From CAZVVT01 sp964630595 (GTDB lineage: Bacteria > Chlamydiota > Chlamydiia > Chlamydiales > VFKH01): a DNA stretch of 64,000 nucleotides. This document shows positions 50,562 through 59,945 of the stretch, piece after piece. The stretch lies in NCBI GenBank assembly GCA_964630595.1, contig CAZVVT010000002.1:186001-250000 (forward strand). Reading direction: 5' to 3'. Each line of letters opens with the position of its first letter. Position 1 is the first letter of the stretch. Position numbers and translations under genes: made by a program. A model generated the notes under the pieces. The model saw only the letters and a list, made by a program, of their open reading frames with translations. It ran no database searches and was not told the DNA's origin.

Positions 50562-51875
50562 ATGAGCTTTGAGGACAAGTTCGGCAAACTGATGTCCGGC
50601 TTGGAGCAAGTCCAGGTCACAGCCGTTTCCGGTCGTATCACCCAAGTTGTTGGCATGCTGATCAAAGCCGTCGTTCCCGGCGTCAAGATCGGCGAGCTCT
50701 GCCTCATTAAGCGCGAAGGTCCCCCGCTACATTCGGTGGTAATCGGTTTTACCCAAGAAGAGGTGATCCTCTCGCCTCTGGGCGAAATGTCGGGCATTGG
50801 CCCCTCCTCCGAAGTCATTGCCACCAAGACTCCCTACAAAGTCAAAGTGGGCATGGGCCTACTCGGCCGCGTTGTGGATGGACTGGGTGAACCCATTGAT
50901 GACAAAGGCCCTTTGGTCGATGTCAACGACAATTACCCCGTAATGCAAACGCCGCCTGATCCGCTCAAGCGCAGAATGATCGACAAGCCTCTCTCTGTCG
51001 GGGTGCGCGCCATTGATGGTGTTCTCACCGTTGGCGAAGGTCAGCGCATGGGCATCTTCGCTGCGGCCGGCGGCGGTAAGTCCACCCTTCTGGGCATGAT
51101 CGCCAAGAACGCCGTTGCCGACATCAACGTCATCGCCCTCATCGGTGAGCGTGGTCGCGAGGTTCGCGAATTCATCGAACACGATCTGGGACCAGAGGGA
51201 ATGAAGCGCTCTGTCGTCATCGTCTCCACCTCCGATCAGCCCTCTCAGCTACGCCTCAACGCGGCCTACACGGGAACCGCTATTGCAGAGTACTTCCGCG
51301 ACCAGGGCAAATCGGTCATCTTGATGATGGACTCCATCACCCGCTTTGCGCGCGCACTGCGTGAAGTGGGCCTCGCCGCCGGTGAGCCACCTGCACGTGC
51401 CGGCTACACCCCATCCGTCTTCTCCACGCTACCCCGCCTACTCGAGCGCTCCGGAAATTCCGATAAGGGTTCAATCACCGCCTTCTACACCATCCTTGTT
51501 GCCGGCGATGATATGACAGAGCCTGTTGCGGACGAAACCAAGTCGATCTTGGACGGCCACATCATCCTCTCTTCTGCATTGGCGCAGACCTACCACTACC
51601 CTGCCATCGATGTTCTCTCCTCGGCCAGCCGCCTTCTTAACTCCCTTGTAGACAAAGACCAACTCACTGCGATCGGCAAGCTACGCGAGGTGCTTGCCAA
51701 CTACAAAAAGAACGAACTGCTCATCCGCATCGGGGAATACAAAAAGGGCACCGACCGCGCGGCCGACTTTGCCATCGACAACATTGAGAAGGTCAACCGC
51801 TTCCTGCGCCAAGGGGTGAGCGAAAAAGCCCCCTTTAAAGATACGGTCACCCAAATCAAGACTCTGTTGAAATGA
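50562..51875 (+). CDS. sctN: T3SS ATPase SctN (CdsN)
   Basis: 437 residues. Homologous to F1 beta: Walker A AAGGGKSTLLGMIAKNAV (about residue 165), IALIGERGREVREFIEHDLG, Walker B SVILMMDSITRFARA, GYTPSVFSTLPRLLERSG and ILSSALAQTYHYPAIDVLSS. It unfolds and detaches chaperones from substrates at the export gate. Overlaps sctO by 4 bases. Secure. Confidence 0.98.
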   Translation: MSFEDKFGKLMSGLEQVQVTAVSGRITQVVGMLIKAVVPGVKIGELCLIKREGPPLHSVVIGFTQEEVILSPLGEMSGIGPSSEVIATKTPYKVKVGMGLLGRVVDGLGEPIDDKGPLVDVNDNYPVMQTPPDPLKRRMIDKPLSVGVRAIDGVLTVGEGQRMGIFAAAGGGKSTLLGMIAKNAVADINVIALIGERGREVREFIEHDLGPEGMKRSVVIVSTSDQPSQLRLNAAYTGTAIAEYFRDQGKSVILMMDSITRFARALREVGLAAGEPPARAGYTPSVFSTLPRLLERSGNSDKGSITAFYTILVAGDDMTEPVADETKSILDGHIILSSALAQTYHYPAIDVLSSASRLLNSLVDKDQLTAIGKLREVLANYKKNELLIRIGEYKKGTDRAADFAIDNIEKVNRFLRQGVSEKAPFKDTVTQIKTLLK

Positions 51876-52369
51876 GCGCCTATCCCCTCAAACAGGTGCT
51901 GGAGGTCAAACTCAAGCGTCAAGAAGAGGCCGAGCGCATCGCCCAAGAAAAGAGAGTCGCGCTCGAGGCAGAACAGAAAAAACTGCGCGACGCCGAAGCC
52001 AAGCGCAACGAGGCGATGAACCTCTACAAAGACAAGCTGACGCAGCTGCGCAAAGCCCTCGACGAGGGGGGCGTCAACTCCTCCGAAATCCTCCAGATGA
52101 AGGAGTTTCTCAAGATCTGTAAAGAACGGGTCGCTAAAGAAGAGGCCTTAGTCAAAGAGCAAAAGGCCAAAGTCGACCAAGCCCAAGAGGCCCTCAACGC
52201 CGCCCTTGTCGTCGTTAAACAGCGCCGCCTTGAAGTGGATAAGATCAACATCCACAAAGAGGAATGGACCAAAGAGACTGTGAAGGAAGAGCGCCGCCAG
52301 GAAGAAAAGACCGAAGAGGATATCGGCACTACGATGTATTACGGCAAAGAGAAAGACAAAAATCGCTAA
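51872..52369 (+). CDS. sctO: T3SS stalk/linker SctO (CdsO)
   Basis: 165 residues of almost pure charged coiled coil (KLKRQEEAERIAQEK-type heptads to EERRQEEKTEED), as expected for SctO/FliJ, which joins the ATPase to the export gate. The start overlaps sctN's stop. Identity follows from position and coiled-coil character. Confidence 0.92.
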   Translation: MSAYPLKQVLEVKLKRQEEAERIAQEKRVALEAEQKKLRDAEAKRNEAMNLYKDKLTQLRKALDEGGVNSSEILQMKEFLKICKERVAKEEALVKEQKAKVDQAQEALNAALVVVKQRRLEVDKINIHKEEWTKETVKEERRQEEKTEEDIGTTMYYGKEKDKNR

Positions 52370-52390
52370 AGAAGCGATAAAATCTGTTAG

Positions 52391-53566
52391 ATGAACGGCA
52401 ACCGCGTCGGTCCACCTCCAGGGGCACCCAATCCCGATGAAAGCTTTCTGCTCTCTTCCGAAGCAGAGCAGCTCGCTTCCACAACCCCCTCACAGCCCTT
52501 TTCTGTCGATAATCAGCGAAAGAAGGATGAGGACGACGAAGATAAAGAAGCTGCAAAGAAAGCCGATATCAAAGCCAAACAGCAACAAGCTGCAGCCACA
52601 CAAGCCTCTACTCTTGCTGCGCAGCAAAAGACAGTCGTGCCTACGCCCAAGCAAGGAGCTGCACCGCCGCCTACGAAGGGAGCTCCTCCACCCGCTGTTC
52701 CCGGAAGGCCCGTGCCGCTCAAACCGACCACCCCAACGACTCCTGTCACCTCTCCTTTTGCGCTGGTTGGCAAGCATGGCAAACCGGCTTCAGAAACGCC
52801 CAAGATGCCCGGCAAGCCGCTGTTAGAGACACCGGTGGCGGGCAAAACGCCGCTGAAGCCCCAACAGCCTTCTATATTGCAGCCGCATGTAGCCAAGCCC
52901 AAAGAGGCGCTATTGGCTCCCCTGACGACAAAAGCGCCACCGCCACCGCCCAAATCAGCGAAAGAGCTGGAAAAGCCCAAAGAAGAGATGGGCAAGCCCC
53001 AAGCGCAGACGGCCAGCACTTCGCAGACAACACAGCCTTCAAAGGCAGCTGCTCCCAAAGCGGATGTCAAACCGGAAGAGAGCGAAGCGAAAGAGGGCAA
53101 AGAGTTCAAAGATGCCATGGCCAAAGTATCGGGACGAGAAGAGGGCGAAGGGGGTCAGCAATCCACTGGCCAAGGGCCCACCGGTCAAGGCATGACGCTA
53201 GCCTCCGGCGCTCCCTCCTCGATCACGACTCCTGCAGGACAAGCCGCTACAGGCGCTGCCGCCTCGGCACCTGTACAAAGCATCGCTAGTCACAATGATT
53301 TCATCAATCTCGTCGCCTCCATTGCCACCAACCCGAACCAGACTGCAGTGACACTCAAAGATGGCACGTTGATCAATGTGGAGAAGACGGGCGTGGGCTT
53401 GAACATTGCTGTGTCGACGGGTGATTCGCGTATCCAGGGCGTCATCATGGATAATAAAGGCAACATCACAAAATCGCTGGCTGCTAAAAACATCAACGTA
53501 GCTTCATTAGAAGTGAGCCTTACTGCCGGTAAAGGCGGCCCCGTGGAGGAGGCAGACGAATTATGA
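52391..53566 (+). CDS. sctP: T3SS needle-length/ruler protein SctP (CdsP)
   Basis: 391 residues. The N-terminal two-thirds are Pro/Lys/Ala/Gln-rich low complexity (KGAPPPAVPGRPVPLKP-like tracts), the C-terminal ~130 residues form a compact domain (HNDFINLVASIATNPNQ, GVGLNIAVSTGDSRIQGV, LAAKNINVASLEVSL) typical of FliK/SctP-type hook or needle rulers. Position equals Chlamydia CT671 (CdsP). Overlaps sctQ by 4 bases. Confidence 0.85.
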   Translation: MNGNRVGPPPGAPNPDESFLLSSEAEQLASTTPSQPFSVDNQRKKDEDDEDKEAAKKADIKAKQQQAAATQASTLAAQQKTVVPTPKQGAAPPPTKGAPPPAVPGRPVPLKPTTPTTPVTSPFALVGKHGKPASETPKMPGKPLLETPVAGKTPLKPQQPSILQPHVAKPKEALLAPLTTKAPPPPPKSAKELEKPKEEMGKPQAQTASTSQTTQPSKAAAPKADVKPEESEAKEGKEFKDAMAKVSGREEGEGGQQSTGQGPTGQGMTLASGAPSSITTPAGQAATGAAASAPVQSIASHNDFINLVASIATNPNQTAVTLKDGTLINVEKTGVGLNIAVSTGDSRIQGVIMDNKGNITKSLAAKNINVASLEVSLTAGKGGPVEEADEL

Positions 53567-54780
53567 CCCTATCCCTTGATTGGATTGAAGAGATCAAGCA
53601 GGAACTTTTTGATCTTGGACAACCTCCCATCGTTCCACAAATCCCTGGGCTTTCTCTCGAGAGTGTTGCAAGCAAGCTCTCTGCACAACTCGGGCTTGCC
53701 CTGACTCTCTCCTTGGGCGATGCCAAGCCGGTGGAAAACAGCTCTCTCTATGCGCAGATGCGCGTGGTCGCTATCTCTTTAAATGCACCTGCCGCTCCTC
53801 TTTTTGTCGCGATCGAGCAAAGTAACTTTGAGCAGATCGTCTCTTGGCTTCTCTCCGGAGATGTAGCGGCCGCGGCGCAGGTGAAGGGGTCGCTGCAGGA
53901 AAACTTTGTGCAGATTCTCACCACTGCCACGCTGCAGTCCATTGCCCTTCCCTCTCTGAGCATTCTCAGTTTAGAAGCAAAACTGCCTTCTGAACCCATG
54001 GTAACGCAGGCTTTGCAAATCAGCTGCGGCGGCAAAACAGCGCAGATCACTCTTTTACTAACGCGTAGCTTTCGCACGCACATGGAGCAGCAGATCAGCG
54101 CGGAGGGTCAGCGCGCTTTACAGCTCTCTCTTCCCTCGAGCAAGATTGCCCTGGCCATGCGCATGGCACTCGAGCTGGTTCCTCTCACCGCCGATGACCT
54201 CGTTCATTTTACCCCCGGAGCTTTCCTGCGCCTAGAAAGAGCAGGACCCGCCGAGGAACAAACCGTCCAACTGATGCTGGGGCGCCGCGCCTTCTTTGCT
54301 GCAAAGGCAAAAGGCGATAAGCTCCGCATTACCGCCGTGGCAGACCCGGTGGAGGAGAACCGCATGACTACCCCCGACCCAAACCAGCCGCCTGCTGACA
54401 ACGAAAAACTCTTTCGAGGTGAAGATGAGGAGTTCTTTGTGGAGGATGCCGAACTAGCCAAGGTTCTCGAGCAAGAGGGCCACGCCCCTGCCACTGCAAC
54501 TCCTGCTAAAGCTGCCCCTGCTGCTGCACCGAAACCACTTGCCGCTGCTGCCCCCAAACCCATTGTGCAGCCGACCGATGTGCCGATTGTAGCCGAAGTG
54601 GTCATTGGCTACTTGCGCGTTACCGTTGGCGATCTTCTGCAAATGGGCACAGGAGCCACCTACAACTTAAGTCAGGCTATCAGCAATAACGTCGACATTG
54701 TTGTCGGAGGCAAGCGCATTGCGAAAGGAGAGTTGGTGAAGAGCGGCGATCTTCTCGGCGTTCGCATCACTTCCCTATGA
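53563..54780 (+). CDS. sctQ: T3SS cytoplasmic ring protein SctQ (CdsQ)
   Basis: 405 residues. A SpoA-type domain at the C-terminus (PIVAEVVIGYLRVTVGDLLQ, SNNVDIVVGGKRIAKGELV, GDLLGVRITSL) is the flagellar-switch-like module of SctQ; an Ala/Pro linker (TATPAKAAPAAAPKPL) separates it from a ~280-residue N-terminal part. Forms pods of the sorting platform. Overlaps the kinase gene by 4 bases. Confidence 0.92.
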   Translation: MTLSLDWIEEIKQELFDLGQPPIVPQIPGLSLESVASKLSAQLGLALTLSLGDAKPVENSSLYAQMRVVAISLNAPAAPLFVAIEQSNFEQIVSWLLSGDVAAAAQVKGSLQENFVQILTTATLQSIALPSLSILSLEAKLPSEPMVTQALQISCGGKTAQITLLLTRSFRTHMEQQISAEGQRALQLSLPSSKIALAMRMALELVPLTADDLVHFTPGAFLRLERAGPAEEQTVQLMLGRRAFFAAKAKGDKLRITAVADPVEENRMTTPDPNQPPADNEKLFRGEDEEFFVEDAELAKVLEQEGHAPATATPAKAAPAAAPKPLAAAAPKPIVQPTDVPIVAEVVIGYLRVTVGDLLQMGTGATYNLSQAISNNVDIVVGGKRIAKGELVKSGDLLGVRITSL

Positions 54781-56363
54781 GCACCGTAGATTTCTTCAAA
54801 CAGCCCACACTGGTTGAAGGAAGCCAGCCTCACACAGCAGATGTGCCCCTTCCACGGCAGATCGGCCCCTACACCATCGAGTCCTTGCTCGACACGGGAG
54901 GCATGAGCCTTCTCTATCTCGCCATCCACCCTGAGACGCACGAACCGGTCATCATCAAAGTTCTCTCGCCCAAGTTCGTCTCTCATCCTGAAGTAGTTTC
55001 CCGCTTCCTCCAAGAGTCGCAAATCATTGCGATGACCGACCACCCCAACATCGTCAAACTCTACAACCAAGGGGAATGGGAGGGAGGCCTCTACATCGCC
55101 ATGGAGTTCATCCAGGGCATCTCGCTGCGCCAGATGATCATTCAAAACGCACTGACTCTCAAGCGCGCACTTGAAATCGTTTTGCAAATCGCCTACGCCC
55201 TCTTTCACCTCCATGCCCACGGCGTCATCCACCGCGACCTCAAGCCGGAAAACATTATTTTGACCGAATCGGGCGGAGTTAAGGTCATCGATTTCGGCAT
55301 CGCGCAACTTCACGAAGAAAAAGAGATTGCTCCGGCAGCAAAAGTGATGGGCACGCCCATCTATATGAGTCCTGAGCAGCGCACCTCTGCAGAAAATGTC
55401 GGCTACACGGCCGATATCTATTCCCTCGGTGTTATCACTTACGAATTGGCCCTGGGCAAACTCTCTCACGGCAACATCCACCTCTCACTTCTTCCGCTTG
55501 GACTGCAAAAAATTCTGCAGCAAGCGCTGCAACCCGATCCAGCCAAACGCTACCAAGACATCGTCGACTTCATCACCGATGTCTCTAACTACCTCGAATC
55601 TCCCGAGTTCACCTCCGAATCCGGCACGGGCAACGTCGTCGGCGCTCTCTACGAAGACATCCGCTCTGCGCAAACGCGCTTTCTCTCTCCGCAGCCGCCC
55701 GATTGGCCCAAAATTGAGCTCGGCTTCACCCAATCCAGCAACCTCGCCATTACCTCGGCCTACACAGCCTTCTTCACCCTTCCCGACAGCTCCTATGCCA
55801 TCGTCCTCGCGCAACCCGTCGCCACAGGCGCCGGCGGCCTACTCTGCTCGTGCATTCTCAAAGGCCTCTTCCTCAATCTCCAAAACACCCTCCACAATCC
55901 CCCCGCCCTCGCCACGCAGCTGAACACTCTCTTCTACACTCACTTTGAAGATCAGATCTTGCTGCTCAGTCTCCTGATACTCGACCCCGCTCGCCAAATG
56001 CTGCGCTACCTCTCCTGCGGCTTCGGTCCCCTCTGGATCACTCAAAACGGCCGCGTCAAACAGCTCAGCGCCGACAACATCGCCCTCGGTATCACCGGCG
56101 ACACAGAGTTCGTCGAAGTCAGCAGCCCCTGGAGCACAGGCGACCGCCTTCTTCTGCACTCTTACAAAGTTTTAGAAAACCACGAAGGCGCTGCCAGCTC
56201 TCCCCGCGAAGAAGAGCTCAAAGCCGCTCTCCTCGAAACTCTCTTCCTCGCCCCTCAAAAGCAGGTCGAAGCGATCCTGCGCAAAATTCAACCCGCTCCC
56301 AGCACCAACGAAGGCTTCGAAAGCGCCTCCACCTGCTTGATTAGCGTCGGCCGCAAAGCGTAA
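54777..56363 (+). CDS. Ser/Thr protein kinase (Pkn5/CdsK position) fused to SpoIIE-like domain
   Basis: 528 residues. Kinase (~30-290): glycine loop LLDTGGMSLLYLA, Lys in VIIKVLSP, catalytic HGVIHRDLKPENII, DFG as IDFGIAQL, APE-like TPIYMSPEQRTS. All core residues are present. The rest (~300-500) matches the fold of RsbU/SpoIIE PP2C phosphatases in parts (CSCILKGLFLNLQNTL, NTLFYTHFEDQILLLSLLIL, YLSCGFGPLWITQNGRV, DNIALGITGD), but the D-x-S-G-H-G metal motif is replaced by LAQPVATGAGG, so phosphatase activity is unlikely. In Chlamydia CT673 (pkn5) occupies this place. FHA domains in SctD are possible targets. Confidence 0.88.
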   Translation: MSTVDFFKQPTLVEGSQPHTADVPLPRQIGPYTIESLLDTGGMSLLYLAIHPETHEPVIIKVLSPKFVSHPEVVSRFLQESQIIAMTDHPNIVKLYNQGEWEGGLYIAMEFIQGISLRQMIIQNALTLKRALEIVLQIAYALFHLHAHGVIHRDLKPENIILTESGGVKVIDFGIAQLHEEKEIAPAAKVMGTPIYMSPEQRTSAENVGYTADIYSLGVITYELALGKLSHGNIHLSLLPLGLQKILQQALQPDPAKRYQDIVDFITDVSNYLESPEFTSESGTGNVVGALYEDIRSAQTRFLSPQPPDWPKIELGFTQSSNLAITSAYTAFFTLPDSSYAIVLAQPVATGAGGLLCSCILKGLFLNLQNTLHNPPALATQLNTLFYTHFEDQILLLSLLILDPARQMLRYLSCGFGPLWITQNGRVKQLSADNIALGITGDTEFVEVSSPWSTGDRLLLHSYKVLENHEGAASSPREEELKAALLETLFLAPQKQVEAILRKIQPAPSTNEGFESASTCLISVGRKA

Positions 56364-56489
56364 AAAAACACCTACACTTTTTTCACTCACTGACATTCTT
56401 TATCGCTTTAGGTGGCTCTATTCTGCGCTCGACATTTATTGGCGATCTATGCCACAAAAGGAGGTTCCAGCTTTGCCTCAAGGAAATCA

Positions 56490-59400
56490 TTGACTGTGAG
56501 ACAGTTACTAGCTAAACGTTCGCTAACAGCGGCACTTCTGGTCCTTTCCCTCTCTGTGGCAAGCTCTATGCCCGCTCAGCTCACGCCCCCCTCGGGACAG
56601 CTGAAAAGGCTTCAGACTCATACAGATGCGTTGCAAAACCCCTCCACTCCCAGTGGCTACCGAATCAATTTTAACAACGTCTCGGTCTCGGAGTTCTTGC
56701 GCTTTGTATCGAGGATTTCCGGGCAGAACTTCGTTTTCCAAGAATCCGATGTCCAATTCACCGTAACGGTGGTCTCCGAAGATCCCGTTCCCGCCGATCA
56801 GGTCCTTTCCGTCATGATGCAGGTGCTGCGCGTGCATGGCTTGTCGATTGCGCAGCAAGGCGACAGCGTGGTGATCTACAAAGACGCCAGCATTGCCAAG
56901 ATCGGCGGCGTGAATGCCGCTGATGCCGCCCTCGTTACGGCTGTGATTCATGTTGATTTCATGACTCCTGAAAAAGCAGCCAGTGTCATCACTCCCCTGC
57001 TTTCCGGACAGGCGTTGGTGGATTCTTCTCCAGCAACGAACCAGGTGATCATCACCGACATTAAGGGAAACGTCGACAGCGCCAAGCAATTGATTGCTGC
57101 ACTCGATCAACCCTTTGAATCCCTCGATGTACTGACCTTCATCCCCACCAATGGATCATCCGTCACGCTGGGTCCTATCGCACAAAAAGTTCTCGCTCCT
57201 ATCGCAGCAGCGCAAGGCGTGCCTCTGACGTTGGTGCAACAGCCTTCAACCAATACGATTTTTCTCGTCGTGAACAAGGGCTTGGCGCAGAAGGCGATGC
57301 AGATTTTGCAAGCTCTCGACCAGCCCGGCAGCCACACCGATCTCTTCAGCAACCCCAACATCAACGTCGATGTGCTGCTCTATCAGCCTAAGTTCTTGAA
57401 AGGCGCAGCGCTGATTCCCCTCGCTCAGCAGATTCTGCAGCCGATTGCGGAGATGGAGCAGGTTCCCTTCAAAATGACCCTACAGGGGTCTACAGGGACC
57501 ATTTTCATCACCTCCACGACCGCCTTTAACCAGCGCGCTCAAGCGGTTTTGATTTCGCTCGATCAACACAGCGACGATCTCTCTTTAGATATCCCCCTCG
57601 ATCAGCAACCGTTCGAAATTGCTACCTACACTCCCACAGAAGCTCGGCCAGAATCTCTTGCCGCTGTTGCCACGCAAATCCTGACTCCCATCGCGCAAAA
57701 GGAGGGAGTTGCATTCAACATTGTCGTGCAGGCTTCCACACAAACTCTCTACATCAGCTCGACAAAACCCTTTATCCCCCGCATCTTAGAGCTCCTTAAA
57801 AACTTAGACCAGCCCTCCGACGACGCCTCTCTTGACACTCCCATTGGACAGCAGCCGGTGGAAATCGCCTCGTATGTTCCCACCTATGCAAAACCCGAGA
57901 CGCTGGCTGCGGTAGCAACGCAGATTTTGAATCCCATCGCACAAAAAGATGGAGTTACCTTTCACATCGTTGTCCAAGCAGCGACGAACACTCTGTACAG
58001 CAGCGCCCCCCGCTCTTTCAATCTGCGCGTACTCGATTTACTCAAAACACTCGACCAGCCTGGCAAATGGACAACGATCGCGCAAACCCCCACCACGATT
58101 GAGGTCGTCAGCTTCACACCGCAGTACAACTCTCCCGAAACACTGCTGCCTGTGGCACAAAAGATTTTGCAACCTCTTGCAGATTCTGAAAAAGTTCCCT
58201 TTATCATGGTGGTGCAGCCCACCACAAAGACGCTTTTTATCGCCTCTACCCACGACTTTGATCAGCGCAGTCTTGATCTGCTCAAGCAGCTCGATATGCA
58301 GCCCTCTTCTCAAGACAACGGCCCCTCCAAAGCCGTCACTGTGGAAGTAGCCTCCTATCAACCGCAATACCTCCCCGCCGATACCCTTCTTCACCTCGCC
58401 CAAAAGATCCTCGGCCCCATTGCGCTCTCAGAAGGGTTGCCCTTCAGCATGACCGTGCAAGAGTCGACCAATGTGATCTTCATCACTTCAACCGGTGATT
58501 TCAATGCTCGCGTGGTTAGTGTTCTTGCTGCATTGGACCAACAAGGTGAGGGCTCGAAAGATCTCTCGCCTTCGAATATCGATACAACCGCTTTCTGGGT
58601 CTACAAACTGCAGTACCAAACAGGCGACCAGATCCAAATCGCATTGCATACGATGGGCGGCAATATGCAAGCCACCACGGGCGGCAATGCCGATCTGATT
58701 GCTGCCATCAACAACAGCGTCTGGCTCATGCCCACCAACTCCTTCCTCTTTACAGGAACCGAGTCGGCCATCGCACGCATGAAACTCCTCATGCCGCAGC
58801 TCGACGTTCCCTCGCGCCAAATCTATGTCGAGGTGCTCATCATCCAAACGAGCTTGTCCAACTCGCTCAACTTTGGTGTGCAAATCGGCGGCTTGATCCA
58901 AAACACCAAGCCCGGTGGCGGATCCTTTACCCTCAACGGCGGTAATTTCACCGGCATCACCCCTCCGGCGACCGGTTTCCCAGCGACCTTCCAAGACCCT
59001 GCCACAGCGGGAACGACCACAGCGCCCACCCTTCCCATGGTCAATGGTTTTAACCTCGGCTCCATCGGTGATTTCATCTGGCACAACGGCCAAATTATCG
59101 GCTCTTTGGGCGAGCTTGTGCAGGCGGTACAAAACGAGGCCGATACGAAGTTGATCATGAACCCCAAGATCATTGCGGTGGACAACCACCAAGCTAAGGT
59201 CTTTGTGGGCAGCAACATCCCCTACTCCACAGCTAACGTGCAGATCCAGGCAGCGAACAATAGTACGGGATTCAACGTCGACTATCGCGACATTGGTATC
59301 GAATTGTCGGTGACACCGACTCTTGGGCCCGGCGATATCATCACCTTGGATATCAACCAAGAAATCGATGCGATCGACCAAAGTCAGTCTCAGTCCATCG

Positions 59401-59945
59401 ACACAGCGAACGGCAACTTCCCCACACCCACCACCACCAAGCTCTCCACCGCGACGCGTTTGCATGTGCCCAATGGTCACTTCGTTGTATTGAGCGGAAT
59501 GATTCAGAACTCCAAAGACTACAGCAATTCCGCCGTCCCCTGCCTGGGGTGCATCCCCTATTTGGGAGCCGGTTTTAGCAACCAGGCCCAGACCTACACG
59601 AAAACCAATACGATTATTTTCATCCACCCCCGCATCATGGATACGCCCAGACAGCAAACTGACGTCTCCAACTACGAGGGCGATGAGTTCTGCCAAAACT
59701 CCAAAGTGGACTTCTGCGACATCAATTGGAAGTCCAACGATCCCAAGAAGAAGTTCATTAAACCCTGCGATACGATCTGCGACGATCTGCCTACGGGCAC
59801 CTGCAAGGGCCCCTCCCAAGTGGCTAAACCGCGCGGCTCCACACCGCCTCCCTGCCCACCCAGAGAACGTCCCAAGCCACCACGCCGCCCCGGAGCCTCT
59901 TCTCCTCAGCCGCCCTGTTCGAAGCCCCCCAAACGCCCTCAGTAA
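56490..59945 (+). CDS. sctC: T3SS outer-membrane secretin SctC (CdsC) with expanded repeats
   Basis: About 1151 residues from the TTG at 56490, preceded by AAGGAAATCA and giving a signal peptide (LTAALLVLSLSVASSMPA). An N0/N1 region (INFNNVSVSEFLRFVSRI, VIHVDFMTPEKAASVI) is followed by six tandem ~72-residue modules (about 210-690; core V-x-x-Y-x-P...LAQKILxPIA...VPFxMxVQxSTxTxFIxST...LDQ), then the N3 region and the secretin core (FNLGSIGDFI, AVDNHQAKVFVGSNIPYST, DYRDIGIELSVTP, LSGMIQNS). The tail is Cys/Pro-rich. Larger than the Chlamydia homologue (around 900 residues as I recall) because of the repeats. Confidence 0.95.
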   Translation: MTVRQLLAKRSLTAALLVLSLSVASSMPAQLTPPSGQLKRLQTHTDALQNPSTPSGYRINFNNVSVSEFLRFVSRISGQNFVFQESDVQFTVTVVSEDPVPADQVLSVMMQVLRVHGLSIAQQGDSVVIYKDASIAKIGGVNAADAALVTAVIHVDFMTPEKAASVITPLLSGQALVDSSPATNQVIITDIKGNVDSAKQLIAALDQPFESLDVLTFIPTNGSSVTLGPIAQKVLAPIAAAQGVPLTLVQQPSTNTIFLVVNKGLAQKAMQILQALDQPGSHTDLFSNPNINVDVLLYQPKFLKGAALIPLAQQILQPIAEMEQVPFKMTLQGSTGTIFITSTTAFNQRAQAVLISLDQHSDDLSLDIPLDQQPFEIATYTPTEARPESLAAVATQILTPIAQKEGVAFNIVVQASTQTLYISSTKPFIPRILELLKNLDQPSDDASLDTPIGQQPVEIASYVPTYAKPETLAAVATQILNPIAQKDGVTFHIVVQAATNTLYSSAPRSFNLRVLDLLKTLDQPGKWTTIAQTPTTIEVVSFTPQYNSPETLLPVAQKILQPLADSEKVPFIMVVQPTTKTLFIASTHDFDQRSLDLLKQLDMQPSSQDNGPSKAVTVEVASYQPQYLPADTLLHLAQKILGPIALSEGLPFSMTVQESTNVIFITSTGDFNARVVSVLAALDQQGEGSKDLSPSNIDTTAFWVYKLQYQTGDQIQIALHTMGGNMQATTGGNADLIAAINNSVWLMPTNSFLFTGTESAIARMKLLMPQLDVPSRQIYVEVLIIQTSLSNSLNFGVQIGGLIQNTKPGGGSFTLNGGNFTGITPPATGFPATFQDPATAGTTTAPTLPMVNGFNLGSIGDFIWHNGQIIGSLGELVQAVQNEADTKLIMNPKIIAVDNHQAKVFVGSNIPYSTANVQIQAANNSTGFNVDYRDIGIELSVTPTLGPGDIITLDINQEIDAIDQSQSQSIDTANGNFPTPTTTKLSTATRLHVPNGHFVVLSGMIQNSKDYSNSAVPCLGCIPYLGAGFSNQAQTYTKTNTIIFIHPRIMDTPRQQTDVSNYEGDEFCQNSKVDFCDINWKSNDPKKKFIKPCDTICDDLPTGTCKGPSQVAKPRGSTPPPCPPRERPKPPRRPGASSPQPPCSKPPKRPQ

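Noticed and set aside
57118..58560. Tandem DNA satellite repeat in sctC
   Set aside because: The repetition is at protein level with diverged codons, so it is an old domain duplication, not a DNA repeat.
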